A DNA stretch of 64,000 bases, from assembly GCF_015390235.1 (NCBI RefSeq), contig NZ_VUOH01000004.1:310001-374000 (forward strand), written 5' to 3'. This document shows positions 36,433 to 45,367 of this stretch, one piece after another. The position numbers and the translations under genes were made by a program. Position 1 is the first letter of the stretch. The number at the start of each line of letters is the position of its first letter. This DNA is from Quadrisphaera sp. INWT6 (lineage in GTDB: Bacteria; Actinomycetota; Actinomycetes; Actinomycetales; Quadrisphaeraceae). The notes under the pieces were generated by a model. It was not told the origin of the DNA. It ran no database searches and worked only from the letters and a program-made list of their open reading frames with translations.

Positions 36433-37139
36433 GGCCTCTCCTCGTGGTCGTGGGACTCGTCGTGGCTCAGTGGTGCTCGTGACAGGCCGCCCCAGGCGAG
36501 GGCGGTGAGCTGGGAGGCCAGCTCGTCGGCGGTGGCGCAGCCGGAGGGGTCGGCCGCGCGCTGGCGCATCCAGTGGTCGGTGGCCGCACGGATCATGCCC
36601 ACCAGCCCGTGCGCCCAGGCGGGGGCCGCCGAGGCGTCGATGCCGGCCGCGGTGAGGCGCCGGGTGATCTCCGCGGCCAGCTCGGCGCTCACGGCGCTGG
36701 AGAGCCCGGCCAGGGGGTCGGCGCTGCCCCCCGAGCCGCCCCCCGAGCTGCCAGCGCCGCCCGAGCCGGGGGGCCGGTGGGTGACGAACCAGTAGACGTC
36801 CGGGTCGTCGGCGACCAGGCGGAGGTAGGTGGAGACGAGCGCGCGGAGCGCGGCGCGGGGGTGCTCCTGGGCCGCGGCGGCGGTGACGAGGTCGGCCAGG
36901 ATGCGCCGGCTCACGCGCTCGGCGACGGCGAGGTAGAGCTGCTCCTTGTCGGCGAAGTGCCGGTACAGCGCGGTCTTGCTGGTGCCGGCCTCGGCGGCGA
37001 TCTCGTCGACGCCGACGCCCGGGCCGTGCCGGGTGATGGCCCGCAGGGCCGCCTGCACCAGCTCCTCGCGGCGGGCGGTGCGGTGCGCCTCCCAGCGGGT
37101 GCTGCGCCCGTCGAGGGCGGGCGCTGACGTCATCGGCAT
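36429..37139 (-). CDS. TetR-family regulator of the fatty-acid locus
   Basis: A 236-residue TetR protein. The helix-turn-helix (GVDEIAAEAGTSKTALYRHFADKEQLYLAV) lies at about residues 35-65. A Gly/Ser-rich loop (GSGGAGSSGGGSGG) interrupts the ligand domain. It is the first gene of an operon with the acyl-CoA oxidase (4-bp overlap) and is divergent from the thiolase operon, so it probably represses both and responds to acyl-CoA. TACTGT (complement at 37146-37151) 6 nt before ATG 37139 defines the start. Confidence 0.85.
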   Translation of the reverse strand: MPMTSAPALDGRSTRWEAHRTARREELVQAALRAITRHGPGVGVDEIAAEAGTSKTALYRHFADKEQLYLAVAERVSRRILADLVTAAAAQEHPRAALRALVSTYLRLVADDPDVYWFVTHRPPGSGGAGSSGGGSGGSADPLAGLSSAVSAELAAEITRRLTAAGIDASAAPAWAHGLVGMIRAATDHWMRQRAADPSGCATADELASQLTALAWGGLSRAPLSHDESHDHEERP

Positions 37140-37160
37140 CCACCGACAGTAACCCGGCAC

Positions 37161-37190
37161 CCGGGGTACCCGCTACTTCCGGTACCGGAA
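37161..37190. promoter_or_regulatory. Paired palindromes between tetR and thiolase genes
   Basis: TTCCGGTACCGGAA (37177-37190) is a perfect 14-bp palindrome. CCGGGGTACCCG (37161-37172) is a second, imperfect one. Both centre on GGTACC, 16 bp apart. The pair sits just upstream of the tetR -10 on one side and over the -35 region of the thiolase promoter (TAGCCT at 37207-37212) on the other, as expected for a TetR operator controlling both directions. Confidence 0.6.
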
Positions 37191-37218
37191 AGATGCCGTG
37201 GCCGGTTAGCCTGGGCCG

Positions 37219-38539
37219 GTGGCTCCCGCACCCCCCTCGTCAGCCCACCTCCGCAGCGCCGTCGTCGTCGCCGCCGACCGCACCCCGTTCTCCCGCACGG
37301 GCCGCGCCTACGCCCGCGCGAGCAGCCAGGACCTGCTGACCGCCGCCCTCGACGGGCTGGCGGCGCGCACGGGGCTCGCGGGCGAGCGGCTCGGCACCGT
37401 CGTCGCCGGCGCCGTGCTGCGCCACAGCCGCGACCTCAACCTCACCCGCGAGCCGTGCTCTCCAGCGCCCTCGCCCCCACCACGCCCACCACCGACCTGG
37501 CGATGGCGTGCGCCACCGGCCTCGAGGCCGCCGTCATCGTCAGCAACGCCATCCGGGTGGGCCAGGTGGAGGCCGGGATCGCCGGCGGCGCCGACAGCGC
37601 CAGCGACGCCCCGCTCGCCGTCGGCGACGACCTGCGCCGCACCGCGCTCGCCGTCCGCGGCGCCCGGTCCGTCCCCGCCCGGGCGAAGGCGCTGGCGCGG
37701 CTGCGCCCGAGCGCGCTGCGGGTCGAGGCCCCCCGCAACGCCGAGCCGCGCACCGGCCTGTCGATGGGCGACCACGCCGCCCTGACCGCTGCCGCCTGGG
37801 CGTCTCCCGCGAGGCCCAGGACGCGCTCGCCGCGCGCAGCCACCACGCGCTCGCCCGCGCCTGGGACGACGGCTTCTTCGACGACCTCGTCACCAGCTGC
37901 CTCGGCCTGCGCCGTGACGACGTGCTCCGCCCGTCCACCTCGGTGGAGGCGCTGGCGGGGCTCGGGCCGGTCTTCGGCGACACCATGACCGCCGGCAACT
38001 CCACGCCCCTCACCGACGGCGCCGCCGTGGTGCTGCTCGCCAGCGAGGAGTGGGCCGCCGAGCGCTCGCTGCGGCCGCTGGCGCGGGTGGTCGACGCCGA
38101 GTCGGCCGCCGTCGACTTCGTCACCGGCACCGACGGGCTGCTCACCGCCCCCGTCTACGCCATGCCCCGGCTGCTGGACCGGACCGGGTGGACGCTGCAG
38201 GACGCCGACGTCCTCGAGGTCCACGAGGCGTTCGCCTCCACCGTGCTGGCCACCCTGGCCGCGTGGGAGTCCGAGGAGTTCTGCCGCGAGCGGCTCGGGC
38301 GGCCGGCCCTGGGCGCCGTCGACCGCTCCCGCCTCAACCCGGTGGGCTCCTCCCTGGCCACCGGCCACCCCTTCGCCGCCACGGGCGGCCGGGTGCTCGC
38401 CACCGCCGCCAAGCAGCTGCACCTCCTGGCCCAGCAGCGCGAGCAGGAGCACGGACCCGGGGCCCCGAAGCCCCGCGCGCTCCTGTCGGTGTGCGCCGCC
38501 GGCGGGCAGGGCGTCGTCATGGCGCTCGAGGCCCTGTGA
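37219..38539 (+). CDS. Acetyl-CoA C-acyltransferase (thiolase) with two frameshifts
   Basis: About 440 residues of a thiolase that cleaves 3-ketoacyl-CoA in the last step of beta-oxidation. VVVAADRTPFSRTGRAY opens the protein; the nucleophile cysteine is in TTDLAMACATGLEA; VLEVHEAFA, NPVGSSLATGHPFAATGGR and CAAGGQGVVM are the conserved C-terminal blocks. One base is missing at about 37453 and one at the GGG run 37798-37800; both restore the family sequence when inserted. It begins the plus-strand operon with the FabG-like and MaoC genes, overlapping the next start by one base (TGATG). TAGCCT lies 6 nt before the GTG. Confidence 0.86.
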
Positions 38540-39957
38540 TGACCTCGGCGACGAGCGGGACGCGCGACCTATACGCGGAGGCGGTCCGCACCGGACCGGG
38601 AGCCGCGCTGGCGAAGCGGCTCGGGCTGCCGCGACCGGCCGTGCTGCGCCGCCACGCGGACGGCCAGCCGCTGCTCGCCGGCCCCGTCCTGGTGCTCACC
38701 ACCGGCAGCGAGCCGTCCGTCTTCAGCACCCGCGAGGCCGGGGGCGCGCTCGCGTCCGTGCTGCGAGGCGCCGGTGCGGACACCGCCCCCGTGGACTCCC
38801 TCGAGGCCGGCGGGAGGCTGGGCGCCGTCGTCGTCGACGCCACGGGCGCGGCGCGCACCGGCGACCTCGCCGCGCTCGGCCTCGCCCTCGGCCCGGCGGT
38901 GCGCCGCCTGGGGCCCAGCGCGCGCGTCGTCGTCGTCGGTCCGGCCCCGGCCGCCGCGGGCGACCCGGAGGCCGCCGCCGTGGCCCAGGGGCTCGAGGGG
39001 GTCGTGAGGACCGTCGGCAAGGAGCTGCGCGCCGGGGCCACCGCCAACCTCCTGCGCCTCGCCCCCGGCGCCGGGGCCGCCGAGGTCGCCGGACCCCTGC
39101 TCTTCCTCGTCTCGGCGCGCTCGGCGTTCGTCGACGGCCAGGTGGTCGAGGTCGCGGCCGCCGAGGGCCTCTCGGGGGGCGCGACCGCACCGGCGGGCCC
39201 GCCCCTGGAGGGAGCCGTCGCCGTCGTCACCGGCGCCGCCCGCGGCATCGGGCGCGCCACCGCGCAGGTGCTCGCCCGCCAGGGGGCGCGGGTGGTCGCC
39301 GTCGACGTGCCGGCCGCCAGCGGTGACCTGGCCGCCACCGCCAACGCCGTCCGCGGGCACGCCCTCGCCCTCGACGTCACCGCTCCCGACGCCCCGCGGC
39401 GCCTGGTGGAGCACCTGCGCGAGCGCCTGGGCGACCTGCGCGGACCGGGGGACCGGCGGCTCGTCGTCGTCCACAACGCCGGCATCACCCGCGACCGGCT
39501 GCTGGTCAACCTCGACGCCGCCCGGTGGGACGCCGTGCTCGGCGTCAACCTCGCGGCGCCGCTGCGGCTGACGGCCGCGCTGCTGGACGCCGGGCTCCTG
39601 GGCGAGGGGGCGCGCGTCGTCGGCGTCTCCTCGACGTCCGGCCTCGCCGGCAACCGCGGGCAGGCCAACTACGCCGCGTCCAAGGCCGGGGTCGCCGGCT
39701 GGGTGCGCGCCCTCGACCCGCAGCTGGCGGCCGCGGGCGCCACCGCCAACGCCGTCGCGCCGGGGTTCGTCGAGACGGAGATGACGGCGAGGATCCCGCC
39801 GCTGCTGCGCCAGCTCGGACGGCGCACCGCGAGCCTGCAGCAGGGCGGCCGGCCGGTCGACGTCGCCGAGACCGTCGCGTGGCTCGCCGAGCCCGCCAGC
39901 GCCGGCGTGCGCGGCCAGGTGGTCAGGGTCTGCGGCCAGGCGCTGGTGGGCGCGTGA
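38539..39957 (+). CDS. 3-oxoacyl reductase, long FabG4-like SDR
   Basis: A 472-residue two-domain short-chain dehydrogenase. Residues 1-210 are a degenerate Rossmann domain. Residues about 215-472 are the active SDR: cofactor loop GAARGIGRA, NAG in VVHNAGITRDR, the catalytic Ser in VGVSSTSGLAGN, and YAASK (Tyr and Lys). The length and tandem layout match mycobacterial FabG4, an NADH-using beta-ketoacyl-CoA reductase. In this operon it would interconvert 3-hydroxyacyl- and 3-ketoacyl-CoA between the MaoC hydratase and the thiolase. The start overlaps the thiolase stop and its end overlaps the MaoC start by GTGA. Confidence 0.87.
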   Translation: MTSATSGTRDLYAEAVRTGPGAALAKRLGLPRPAVLRRHADGQPLLAGPVLVLTTGSEPSVFSTREAGGALASVLRGAGADTAPVDSLEAGGRLGAVVVDATGAARTGDLAALGLALGPAVRRLGPSARVVVVGPAPAAAGDPEAAAVAQGLEGVVRTVGKELRAGATANLLRLAPGAGAAEVAGPLLFLVSARSAFVDGQVVEVAAAEGLSGGATAPAGPPLEGAVAVVTGAARGIGRATAQVLARQGARVVAVDVPAASGDLAATANAVRGHALALDVTAPDAPRRLVEHLRERLGDLRGPGDRRLVVVHNAGITRDRLLVNLDAARWDAVLGVNLAAPLRLTAALLDAGLLGEGARVVGVSSTSGLAGNRGQANYAASKAGVAGWVRALDPQLAAAGATANAVAPGFVETEMTARIPPLLRQLGRRTASLQQGGRPVDVAETVAWLAEPASAGVRGQVVRVCGQALVGA

Positions 39958-40888
39958 GCGCGCCGCGACGGTCGACGGGGGGGCCGGCGGGGGGACTGGT
40001 CCCGGTCTACGCCCGGGCCGTGCTCTCGGCCCGGCGCAAGGGCGCGGCGCTGCGCGCGGCGGACGGCCGCGGCGAGCCGGTGGTCGTCCCGTCGGAGGCG
40101 GTCGTGCTGCCGGGGGTCGCCGTCGACGCCCAGCGCGCCACCGCCCTCGCCCGCGTCACGGGCGTGCCGCTGCGGCCGGTGCTCCCCGCCCTCGGGCCGC
40201 ACCTGCTGGCGTTCACCGCGCAGCTGCGGCTCATGGGCGCCGACGCCTTCCCGTTCCCGCTGCCGGGGCTCGTGCACGTCACCCAGCACGTCCGCCAGCA
40301 CCGACCGCTGGGCGTGGGGGAGCGCGCGGAGGTCCGCACCCGCGCCCGGGGCCCGCTGGCGCACGCGAAGGGGACCCTGGTCGAGCTCGTCTCGCAGGTG
40401 CTCGTCGGTGACGAGGTCGCGTGGGAGGGGACGAGCGGGTACCTCGCCCGGGGGGTGGGCGGCGCCGCCGGCTCCGGTGCCCCCGACCCGCTGGACCCGC
40501 TGGACCTGCCGGAGCCGCCCGGGCGCACCGCCGCGCGGTGGCGCGTGCCCGCGGACGCCGGCCGGGCCTACGCCGCGGTGAGCGGCGACGCCAACCCGAT
40601 CCACCTGTCGCGGCTCGCCGCACTGGCGCTGGGGTTCCGCGGCGCGATCACCCACGGGATGTGGACGCTGGCCAGGGCGGTGGGCCAGGTGGAGCCGCAG
40701 GTCGCCGCTGCCGGCGACGGCGCCGTCGAGGTGCGGGCCCGCTGGGGCTCGCCCCTGCTCCTGGGCTCGCGCGCGGACCTCTGCGTCGAGCCCCTCGCAG
40801 CGGGCCCGGGCGCGGGGTGGGCGCTCGCGGTGCGCTCGGGGAGCGGGTCCACCTCACGGCCGCGGTGGCCCCGCTCCCTCGGGCCTGA
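39954..40888 (+). CDS. MaoC-family hydratase (one frameshift near the 3' end)
   Basis: About 312 residues, a hot-dog-fold enoyl-CoA hydratase. The active-site block AVSGDANPIHLSRLAALALGF is near residue 205, followed by ITHGMWTLARAV. The N-terminal half is a degenerate hot-dog domain, giving the double-domain arrangement of FAS-associated or peroxisomal-type hydratases. Near 40841, in a GGGG run, one base is missing: the repaired ending reads GERVHLTAAVAPLPRA with TGA at 40886-40888. Third gene of the beta-oxidation operon. Confidence 0.82.
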
Positions 40889-40909
40889 GGCCCCCGGCCG
40901 TCTCAGGCC
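40882..40909. terminator. Bidirectional hairpin over two convergent stop codons
   Basis: GGCCTGAG (40882-40889) pairs perfectly with CTCAGGCC (40902-40909) across a 12-nt loop. The stem contains the stop codons of the MaoC gene (plus) and the DUF2945 gene (minus). No U-tract follows, as is usual in this genome. Confidence 0.55.
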
Positions 40910-41118
40910 TCGTCGAGCGACTCCGGCTTGTGGACGGCCTCCTTGCCGGTCTTGTCGCTCTTCACCAGGTACTGCGGGTCGTCGTCGCTGGCGCGCACCT
41001 GGCGGCCACCGGCCTTCGTGTCCTCGGTGATCTTCTTCTCGACGGTCCCCTCGACGGTGTTGCCGTGGGAGGACCACTCCACGTCGTCGCCCTTGCGGAA
41101 GGTCTGCTCGTCAGCCAT
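40903..41118 (-). CDS. DUF2945 (hypervirulence-associated TUDOR-like) protein
   Basis: A 71-residue small protein: FRKGDDVEWSSHGNTVEGTVEKKITEDTK is the SH3/TUDOR-like core and ASDDDPQYLVKSDKTGKEAVHK the conserved C-terminus of the DUF2945 family. Function unknown. ATG 41118 has AGGTGA upstream in mRNA sense; a GTG at 41127 is an alternative. Confidence 0.82.
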   Translation of the reverse strand: MADEQTFRKGDDVEWSSHGNTVEGTVEKKITEDTKAGGRQVRASDDDPQYLVKSDKTGKEAVHKPESLDEA

Positions 41119-41183
41119 GGCGATCACCTGCCCCGTGATCGCCGGTCCACACCCGCACCACCCGGACGGGTGCTGATGTTCTT

Positions 41184-41237
41184 CTGATGCATCAGTGGCC
41201 CCCCGGTGTTGTCGGGCGCCGGGGGAGTGCCTACGGT
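41184..41237 (+). promoter_or_regulatory. Promoter and palindrome before the formaldehyde dehydrogenase
   Basis: TTGTCG (41209-41214), a 17-nt spacer and TACGGT (41232-41237) form a good housekeeping promoter, about 63 bp before the ATG. CTGATGCATCAG (41184-41195) is a perfect 12-bp palindrome just upstream of the -35, where an activator would bind. Confidence 0.6.
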
Positions 41238-41300
41238 CGGGGGCACCGGGACACAGGCGTCAGCGGTGACGCGGGTGCCCGGCTCACCTCGGGAGCGTGC

Positions 41301-42516
41301 ATGAGCAGCAACCGCGCAGTGGCCTACAACGGGCACGGGGTCGACGTCATCGACATCGACTACCCCACCTTCGAGCTCAAGGACGGGCCGGGCGTCAAAC
41401 CCGGACAACGTCGGCCGCCCGGTGCGGCACGGCGTGGTCCTCAAGACCGTCTCGACCAACATCTGCGGCTCCGACCAGCACATGGTCCGCGGCCGGACCA
41501 CCGCCCCCGAGGGCCTCGTGCTGGGCCACGAGATCACCGGCGAGGTGGTCGAGGTCGGGCCCGACGTCGAGTTCATCAAGGTCGGCGACGTCGTCTCGGT
41601 GCCGTTCAACATCGCGTGCGGCCGCTGTCGCAACTGCAAGGAGCGCAAGACCGGCATCTGCCTCAACGTCAACCCCGACCGCCCGGGCTCGGCGTACGGG
41701 TACGTCGACATGGGCGGCTGGGTCGGGGGCCAGGCCGAGTACGTGCTCGTGCCCTACGCCGACTGGAACCTGCTGAAGTTCCCGGACCGCGACCAGGCGC
41801 TGGAGAAGATCCTCGACCTGACGATGCTGTCCGACATCTTCCCGACCGGCTTCCACGGCTGCGTCACCGCGGGCGTCGGCGTCGGCTCCACCGTCTACAT
41901 CGCCGGCGCCGGCCCCGTGGGCCTCGCGGCGGCGGCGGGGGCGCAGCTGCTGGGGGCTGCCGTCGTCATCGTCGGCGACCTCAACGAGGAGCGGCTCGCG
42001 CAGGCCCGCAGCTTCGGCTGCGAGACCGTCGACGTCTCCAAGGGCGACCCGAAGGACCAGATCGAGCAGATCCTGGGTGTGCCCGAGGTCGACTGCGGCG
42101 TCGACGCCGTGGGCTTCGAGGCCCGCGGGCACGGCTCCGGGGCCGGCCAGGAGGCCCCCGCCACGGTCCTGAACTCCCTGATGGAGATCACGACGGCGGG
42201 CGGCGCGCTGGGCATCCCCGGCCTCTACGTCACGGGTGACCCGGGCGGTGTCGACGACGCCGCCAAGCGCGGCGCGCTCTCCCTCGACCTCGGCACCGGG
42301 TGGGCCAAGTCGCTGTCGTTCACCACCGGCCAGTGCCCGGTGATGAAGTACCACCGCGGCCTGATGCAGGCGATCCTGCACGACCGCGTGCAGATCGCGA
42401 AGGCCGTCAACGCCACCCCGATCGGCCTCGACGAGGCCCCGCAGGGCTACGCCGACTTCGACAAGGGCGCCGCCAAGAAGTACGTGCTCGACCCCCACGG
42501 CACCATCAAGCGCTGA
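41301..42516 (+). CDS. fdhA: Glutathione-independent formaldehyde dehydrogenase (one frameshift)
   Basis: About 405 residues, a zinc MDR enzyme of the Pseudomonas FdhA type that oxidises formaldehyde to formate with tightly bound NAD. After the start MSSNRAVAYNGHGVDV the key parts are NICGSDQHMVRGR (catalytic Cys), LGHEITGEV (His-Glu), the structural zinc cysteines in CGRCRNCKERKTGIC, GAGPVGLAAAAGAQL and the family's dimer/loop insert. One extra A in the AAA run at 41397-41399 shifts the frame; without it the sequence reads VNPDNVGRPVRHGVVLKT. ATG 41301 has GGGAG upstream. Formate could go to the dehydrogenase at 62041. Confidence 0.87.
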
Positions 42517-42534
42517 CCCCGCGACCGGCCGTGA

Positions 42535-42603
42535 CGCCGGACGTGCAGGACCCCGCCCCGCGGGGCTGACAGCCCCAGCGGGCGGACCTCTGCACGTCCG
42601 GCG
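42535..42603. terminator. Long compound hairpin after the formaldehyde dehydrogenase
   Basis: CGCCGGACGTGCAG (42535-42548) pairs perfectly with 42590-42603, and GGGGCT (42562-42567) with AGCCCC (42571-42576) forms an inner stem with a GAC loop. It lies 18 bp after the stop and about 100 bp before the MFS gene. It is likely a terminator without a U-tract. Confidence 0.6.
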
Positions 42604-42704
42604 CCACGAGCAGCCACGCGCCGGGGCTGCGGCTGGTTGGATGGGGCCGGGCGACGACGAGGACGCCTCCACCACCCGTCCCGCCCGTCCCCGGAAGGCC
42701 CGCA

Positions 42705-44032
42705 GTGCCCACCTCCACCTCCAGCCGGGCCCTGCTCGCGCTCGCCACCGGCGCCTTCGCCATCGGCTCCACCGAGTTCCTCATGATGGGCCTGCTGCCC
42801 GAGGTCGCCGGCGACCTGTCCGTCACCGTGCCGGCGGTCGGGTACGCGATCTCCGCGTACGCCCTCGGCGTCGTCGTCGGCGCGCCGACGCTCACGGCCC
42901 TGTCCACCCGGTACCCCCACCAGCGGGTGCTCGCCGGGCTGATGGTCCTGTTCGTGCTCGGCCACGTCGCCACGGCCTTCGCCCCCGGCTACCACGAGCT
43001 GCTCGCCGCCCGCTTCGCCACCGGGCTCGCGCACGGCTCGTTCTTCGGCGTCGCCGCCGTCGTCGCCCGGTCCCTGGCCGCCCCCGGCAAGGAGGGCAGC
43101 GCCATCAGCCGGGTCTTCACCGGCCTCACCGTGGCCCAGCTGCTCGGCGTCCCCGTCGGGACGGCGCTGGGCCAGGTGCTCGGCTGGCGCTGGGCCTTCG
43201 GCCTCGTCGGCGTGCTCGGCGTGGTCACGGTCCTCGCCGTGCTGCGCTGGGTGCCGCTGCGCCGGGAGGCGCCGGTGCGCCTGGCCACCGAGCTCACCGG
43301 GGTGCTGCGCCCCCAGGTGCTGCTGACGCTGGCCGCCACCGCCGTCGGCACCGGCGGCCTCTTCGCGGTGTACAGCTACGTCGCCCCGATCCTCACCGAC
43401 CTCGCCGGCTTCCCCGCCGCCGCGGTCGCCTGGTGCTCGTGGCCTACGGCGCCGGCACCGTGGCCGGCACGCTGCTCGGCGGCAGGGGCTCGGACCGCTT
43501 CCCCGAGGGCTCCGCCGTGCTGGGCCTGGCGGCCCTCTCACTCGCGTGCCTGGTGATGCTCGGCGCGTCCGGGCACCCCGCCACGGCGCTGGTGGCGCTG
43601 GTGCTCTTCGGCGTCGTCGCCTTCTTCGTCGGGCCACCGCTCATCAACCGCGTCATCTCCGTGGCCCCCGGCAGCGGGCTGATGGCCTCGGCCGCCAACC
43701 AGGCCGCGTTCAACGCCGCCAACGCCCTGGGCGCCGCCGCCGGCGCCCAGGTGCTCGCCGCCGGGTACGGGCTGCGCGCCACGATGGTCGTCGGCGCGGT
43801 GCTGGCCGCCGCCGGCGCCCTCATCGCCCTGGTGGCGGTGCTGCTGCAGCGCCGGGCCCCCAGCGGCACCGGCGCCCTGCCGCTGGTGCGCCGCCGCGCC
43901 GTCGTCGAGCACGAACCCTCCCTCGTGCTGGAGGCCCTGCGCCTGGCCGGCATCGCCGGGGCCACCAGCTGCGTGGCGGCCGTCCGGCTGGACGCCGACA
44001 CCCGAGAGGCGCAGACCCCCGCCGCGCGGTGA
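42705..44032 (+). CDS. MFS transporter, DHA1 family (one frameshift)
   Basis: About 443 residues, a 12-helix drug:H+ antiporter-type exporter. The N-terminal half has LALATGAFAIGSTEFLMMGLLPEVA (helix 1) and the motif-A-like loop ALSTRYPHQR between helices 2 and 3. The C-terminal half continues VLVAYGAGTVAGTLLGG ... FFVGPPLINRVIS ... NQAAFNAANALGA. One base is missing near 43430 (GTCGCC|TGGTGC), between helices 7 and 8, and the two halves are in different frames. It resembles AraJ/YdhP-type exporters; substrate unknown. The last 45 residues form an unusual basic/variable tail. The GTG start has GGAAGG upstream. Confidence 0.8.
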
Positions 44033-44041
44033 GATCGAGCG

Positions 44042-44887
44042 GTGCCCGAGGGAGACACCGTCGCGCGGCTGGCCCGCCGCATGGACGCCGTGCTGGCGGG
44101 CCGGCGCCTGCTGGCCGGGCGGCTCATGGTCCCCGCCCACGCCGGGGCCGACCTCGCCGGCGCCCTCGTGCTCGGCACCGCCACCCACGGCAAGCACCTC
44201 CTGACCCGCCTGGACCACGACGGCGAGGCGCTCACCCTCCACACCCACCTGCGCATGGACGGCGAGTGGGCGCTCCTCGGCCCCGGCAAGCGCCTGCCCG
44301 CCGCCCGCCACCCCGACGTCCGCGCCCTGCTCGTCACCAGCGAGCAGCGCAGCGCCGCCGGCCTGCGCCTGCCCGTGGTCGAGCTGCTCCGCACCTCCCG
44401 CGAGGCCGACGCCGTCGGCCACCTCGGTCCCGACCTCCTGCACGACGGCTTCGACGCCGCGCTCGCGGCCCGCAACCTCCTCGCCGACCCCGCGCGCCCC
44501 CTCGCCGGGGCCCTGCTCGACCAGCGCAACCTCGCGGGCCTGGGCAACCTGTGGGCCAACGAGCTGTGCTTCCTGCTGGGCCGCAGCCCCTGGACGCCGG
44601 TCGGCGACCTGGGGGAGGACGGCGTGGCGCGCGCCGTCGCGCTCGCCGAGAAGGCCCTGCGGGCCTCGGCCGCCGGGACCACCGGCTACCAGGTCACCAC
44701 CGGCGACACCCGCCCCGGCCAGGAGCACTGGGTGGCGGGGAACGCCGGGAAGCCCTGCCGGCGGTGCGGCACCACCGTGCGGGTGGTCGACGGCGCGGCG
44801 GGCGCGTCCTCCGGGGCCGACCAGCGGTACGGGGTCCACCGGCGGACCTGGTGGTGCCCGCGGTGCCAGCCCGGTCCCCAGCCCTAG
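44042..44887 (+). CDS. Fpg/Nei-family DNA glycosylase
   Basis: A 281-residue base-excision repair enzyme with the catalytic N-terminus Pro2-Glu3 (MPEGDTV), the THGKHLL segment near residue 53, the helix-two-turn-helix LAGLGNLWANELCFLLG near 170, and a C-terminal zinc finger (CRRCGTTV ... WWCPRCQP). MPEGDTV rather than MPELPEV points to the Nei side, glycosylase/lyase for oxidised pyrimidines. GTG 44042 lies 9 bp after the MFS stop. It is transcribed with or next to the phosphoribosyltransferase gene. Confidence 0.88.
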   Translation: MPEGDTVARLARRMDAVLAGRRLLAGRLMVPAHAGADLAGALVLGTATHGKHLLTRLDHDGEALTLHTHLRMDGEWALLGPGKRLPAARHPDVRALLVTSEQRSAAGLRLPVVELLRTSREADAVGHLGPDLLHDGFDAALAARNLLADPARPLAGALLDQRNLAGLGNLWANELCFLLGRSPWTPVGDLGEDGVARAVALAEKALRASAAGTTGYQVTTGDTRPGQEHWVAGNAGKPCRRCGTTVRVVDGAAGASSGADQRYGVHRRTWWCPRCQPGPQP

Positions 44888-44896
44888 GGTGCGGGG

Positions 44897-45367
44897 ATGC
44901 GAGAGGTCCTGACGTGGGAGCTGTTCGGGACGGCGGTGCGCGACCTCGCGCAGCAGGTCGCCGACGACGGGTTCGAGCCCGAGGTGGTGCTCGCCATCGC
45001 CCGCGGCGGGCTCGTGCCCGGCGGGGCGCTCGCCTACGCGCTCGGCACCAAGAACACCGCGGTGATGAACGTCGAGTTCTACACCGGCGTCGACCAGCGC
45101 CTGCCCGTGCCGGTGGTGCTGCCGCCGGTGCTGCAGGCCGTCGACATCGCCGGGGCGCGGGTGCTGGTGGTCGACGACGTCGCCGACACCGGCCGGACCC
45201 TGGAGACGGTCCTCGACTTCTGCGCCGGGCACGTCGCCGACGTGCGCTCGGCGGTGGTCTACGAGAAGCCCACCTCGGTGGTGCGCTGCGAGTACGTCTG
45301 GCGCCGCACCGACCGCTGGATCGACTTCTGCTGGTCGACCCCGGGACCGGTCACGTCCTCGCGCTGA
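44897..45367 (+). CDS. Purine-type phosphoribosyltransferase
   Basis: A 156-residue type I PRTase. The PRPP-binding loop is VLVVDDVADTGRTLETV near residue 90, and AIARGGLVPGGALAYALG near residue 33 supplies the pyrophosphate loop. It resembles xanthine/hypoxanthine-guanine phosphoribosyltransferases of the Gpt type that salvage purines; the exact base is uncertain. TAGGGT at 44885-44890, 6 nt before the ATG, marks a leaderless start. The last 17 bp overlap the convergent GGDEF gene. Confidence 0.82.
   Translation: MREVLTWELFGTAVRDLAQQVADDGFEPEVVLAIARGGLVPGGALAYALGTKNTAVMNVEFYTGVDQRLPVPVVLPPVLQAVDIAGARVLVVDDVADTGRTLETVLDFCAGHVADVRSAVVYEKPTSVVRCEYVWRRTDRWIDFCWSTPGPVTSSR

Noticed and set aside
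34338-40888. The fatty-acid locus as a set of true pseudogenes
   Set aside because: All disruptions are single-base, and the conserved frame resumes each time up to intact stop codons and overlaps; error is the simpler explanation until reads are checked.
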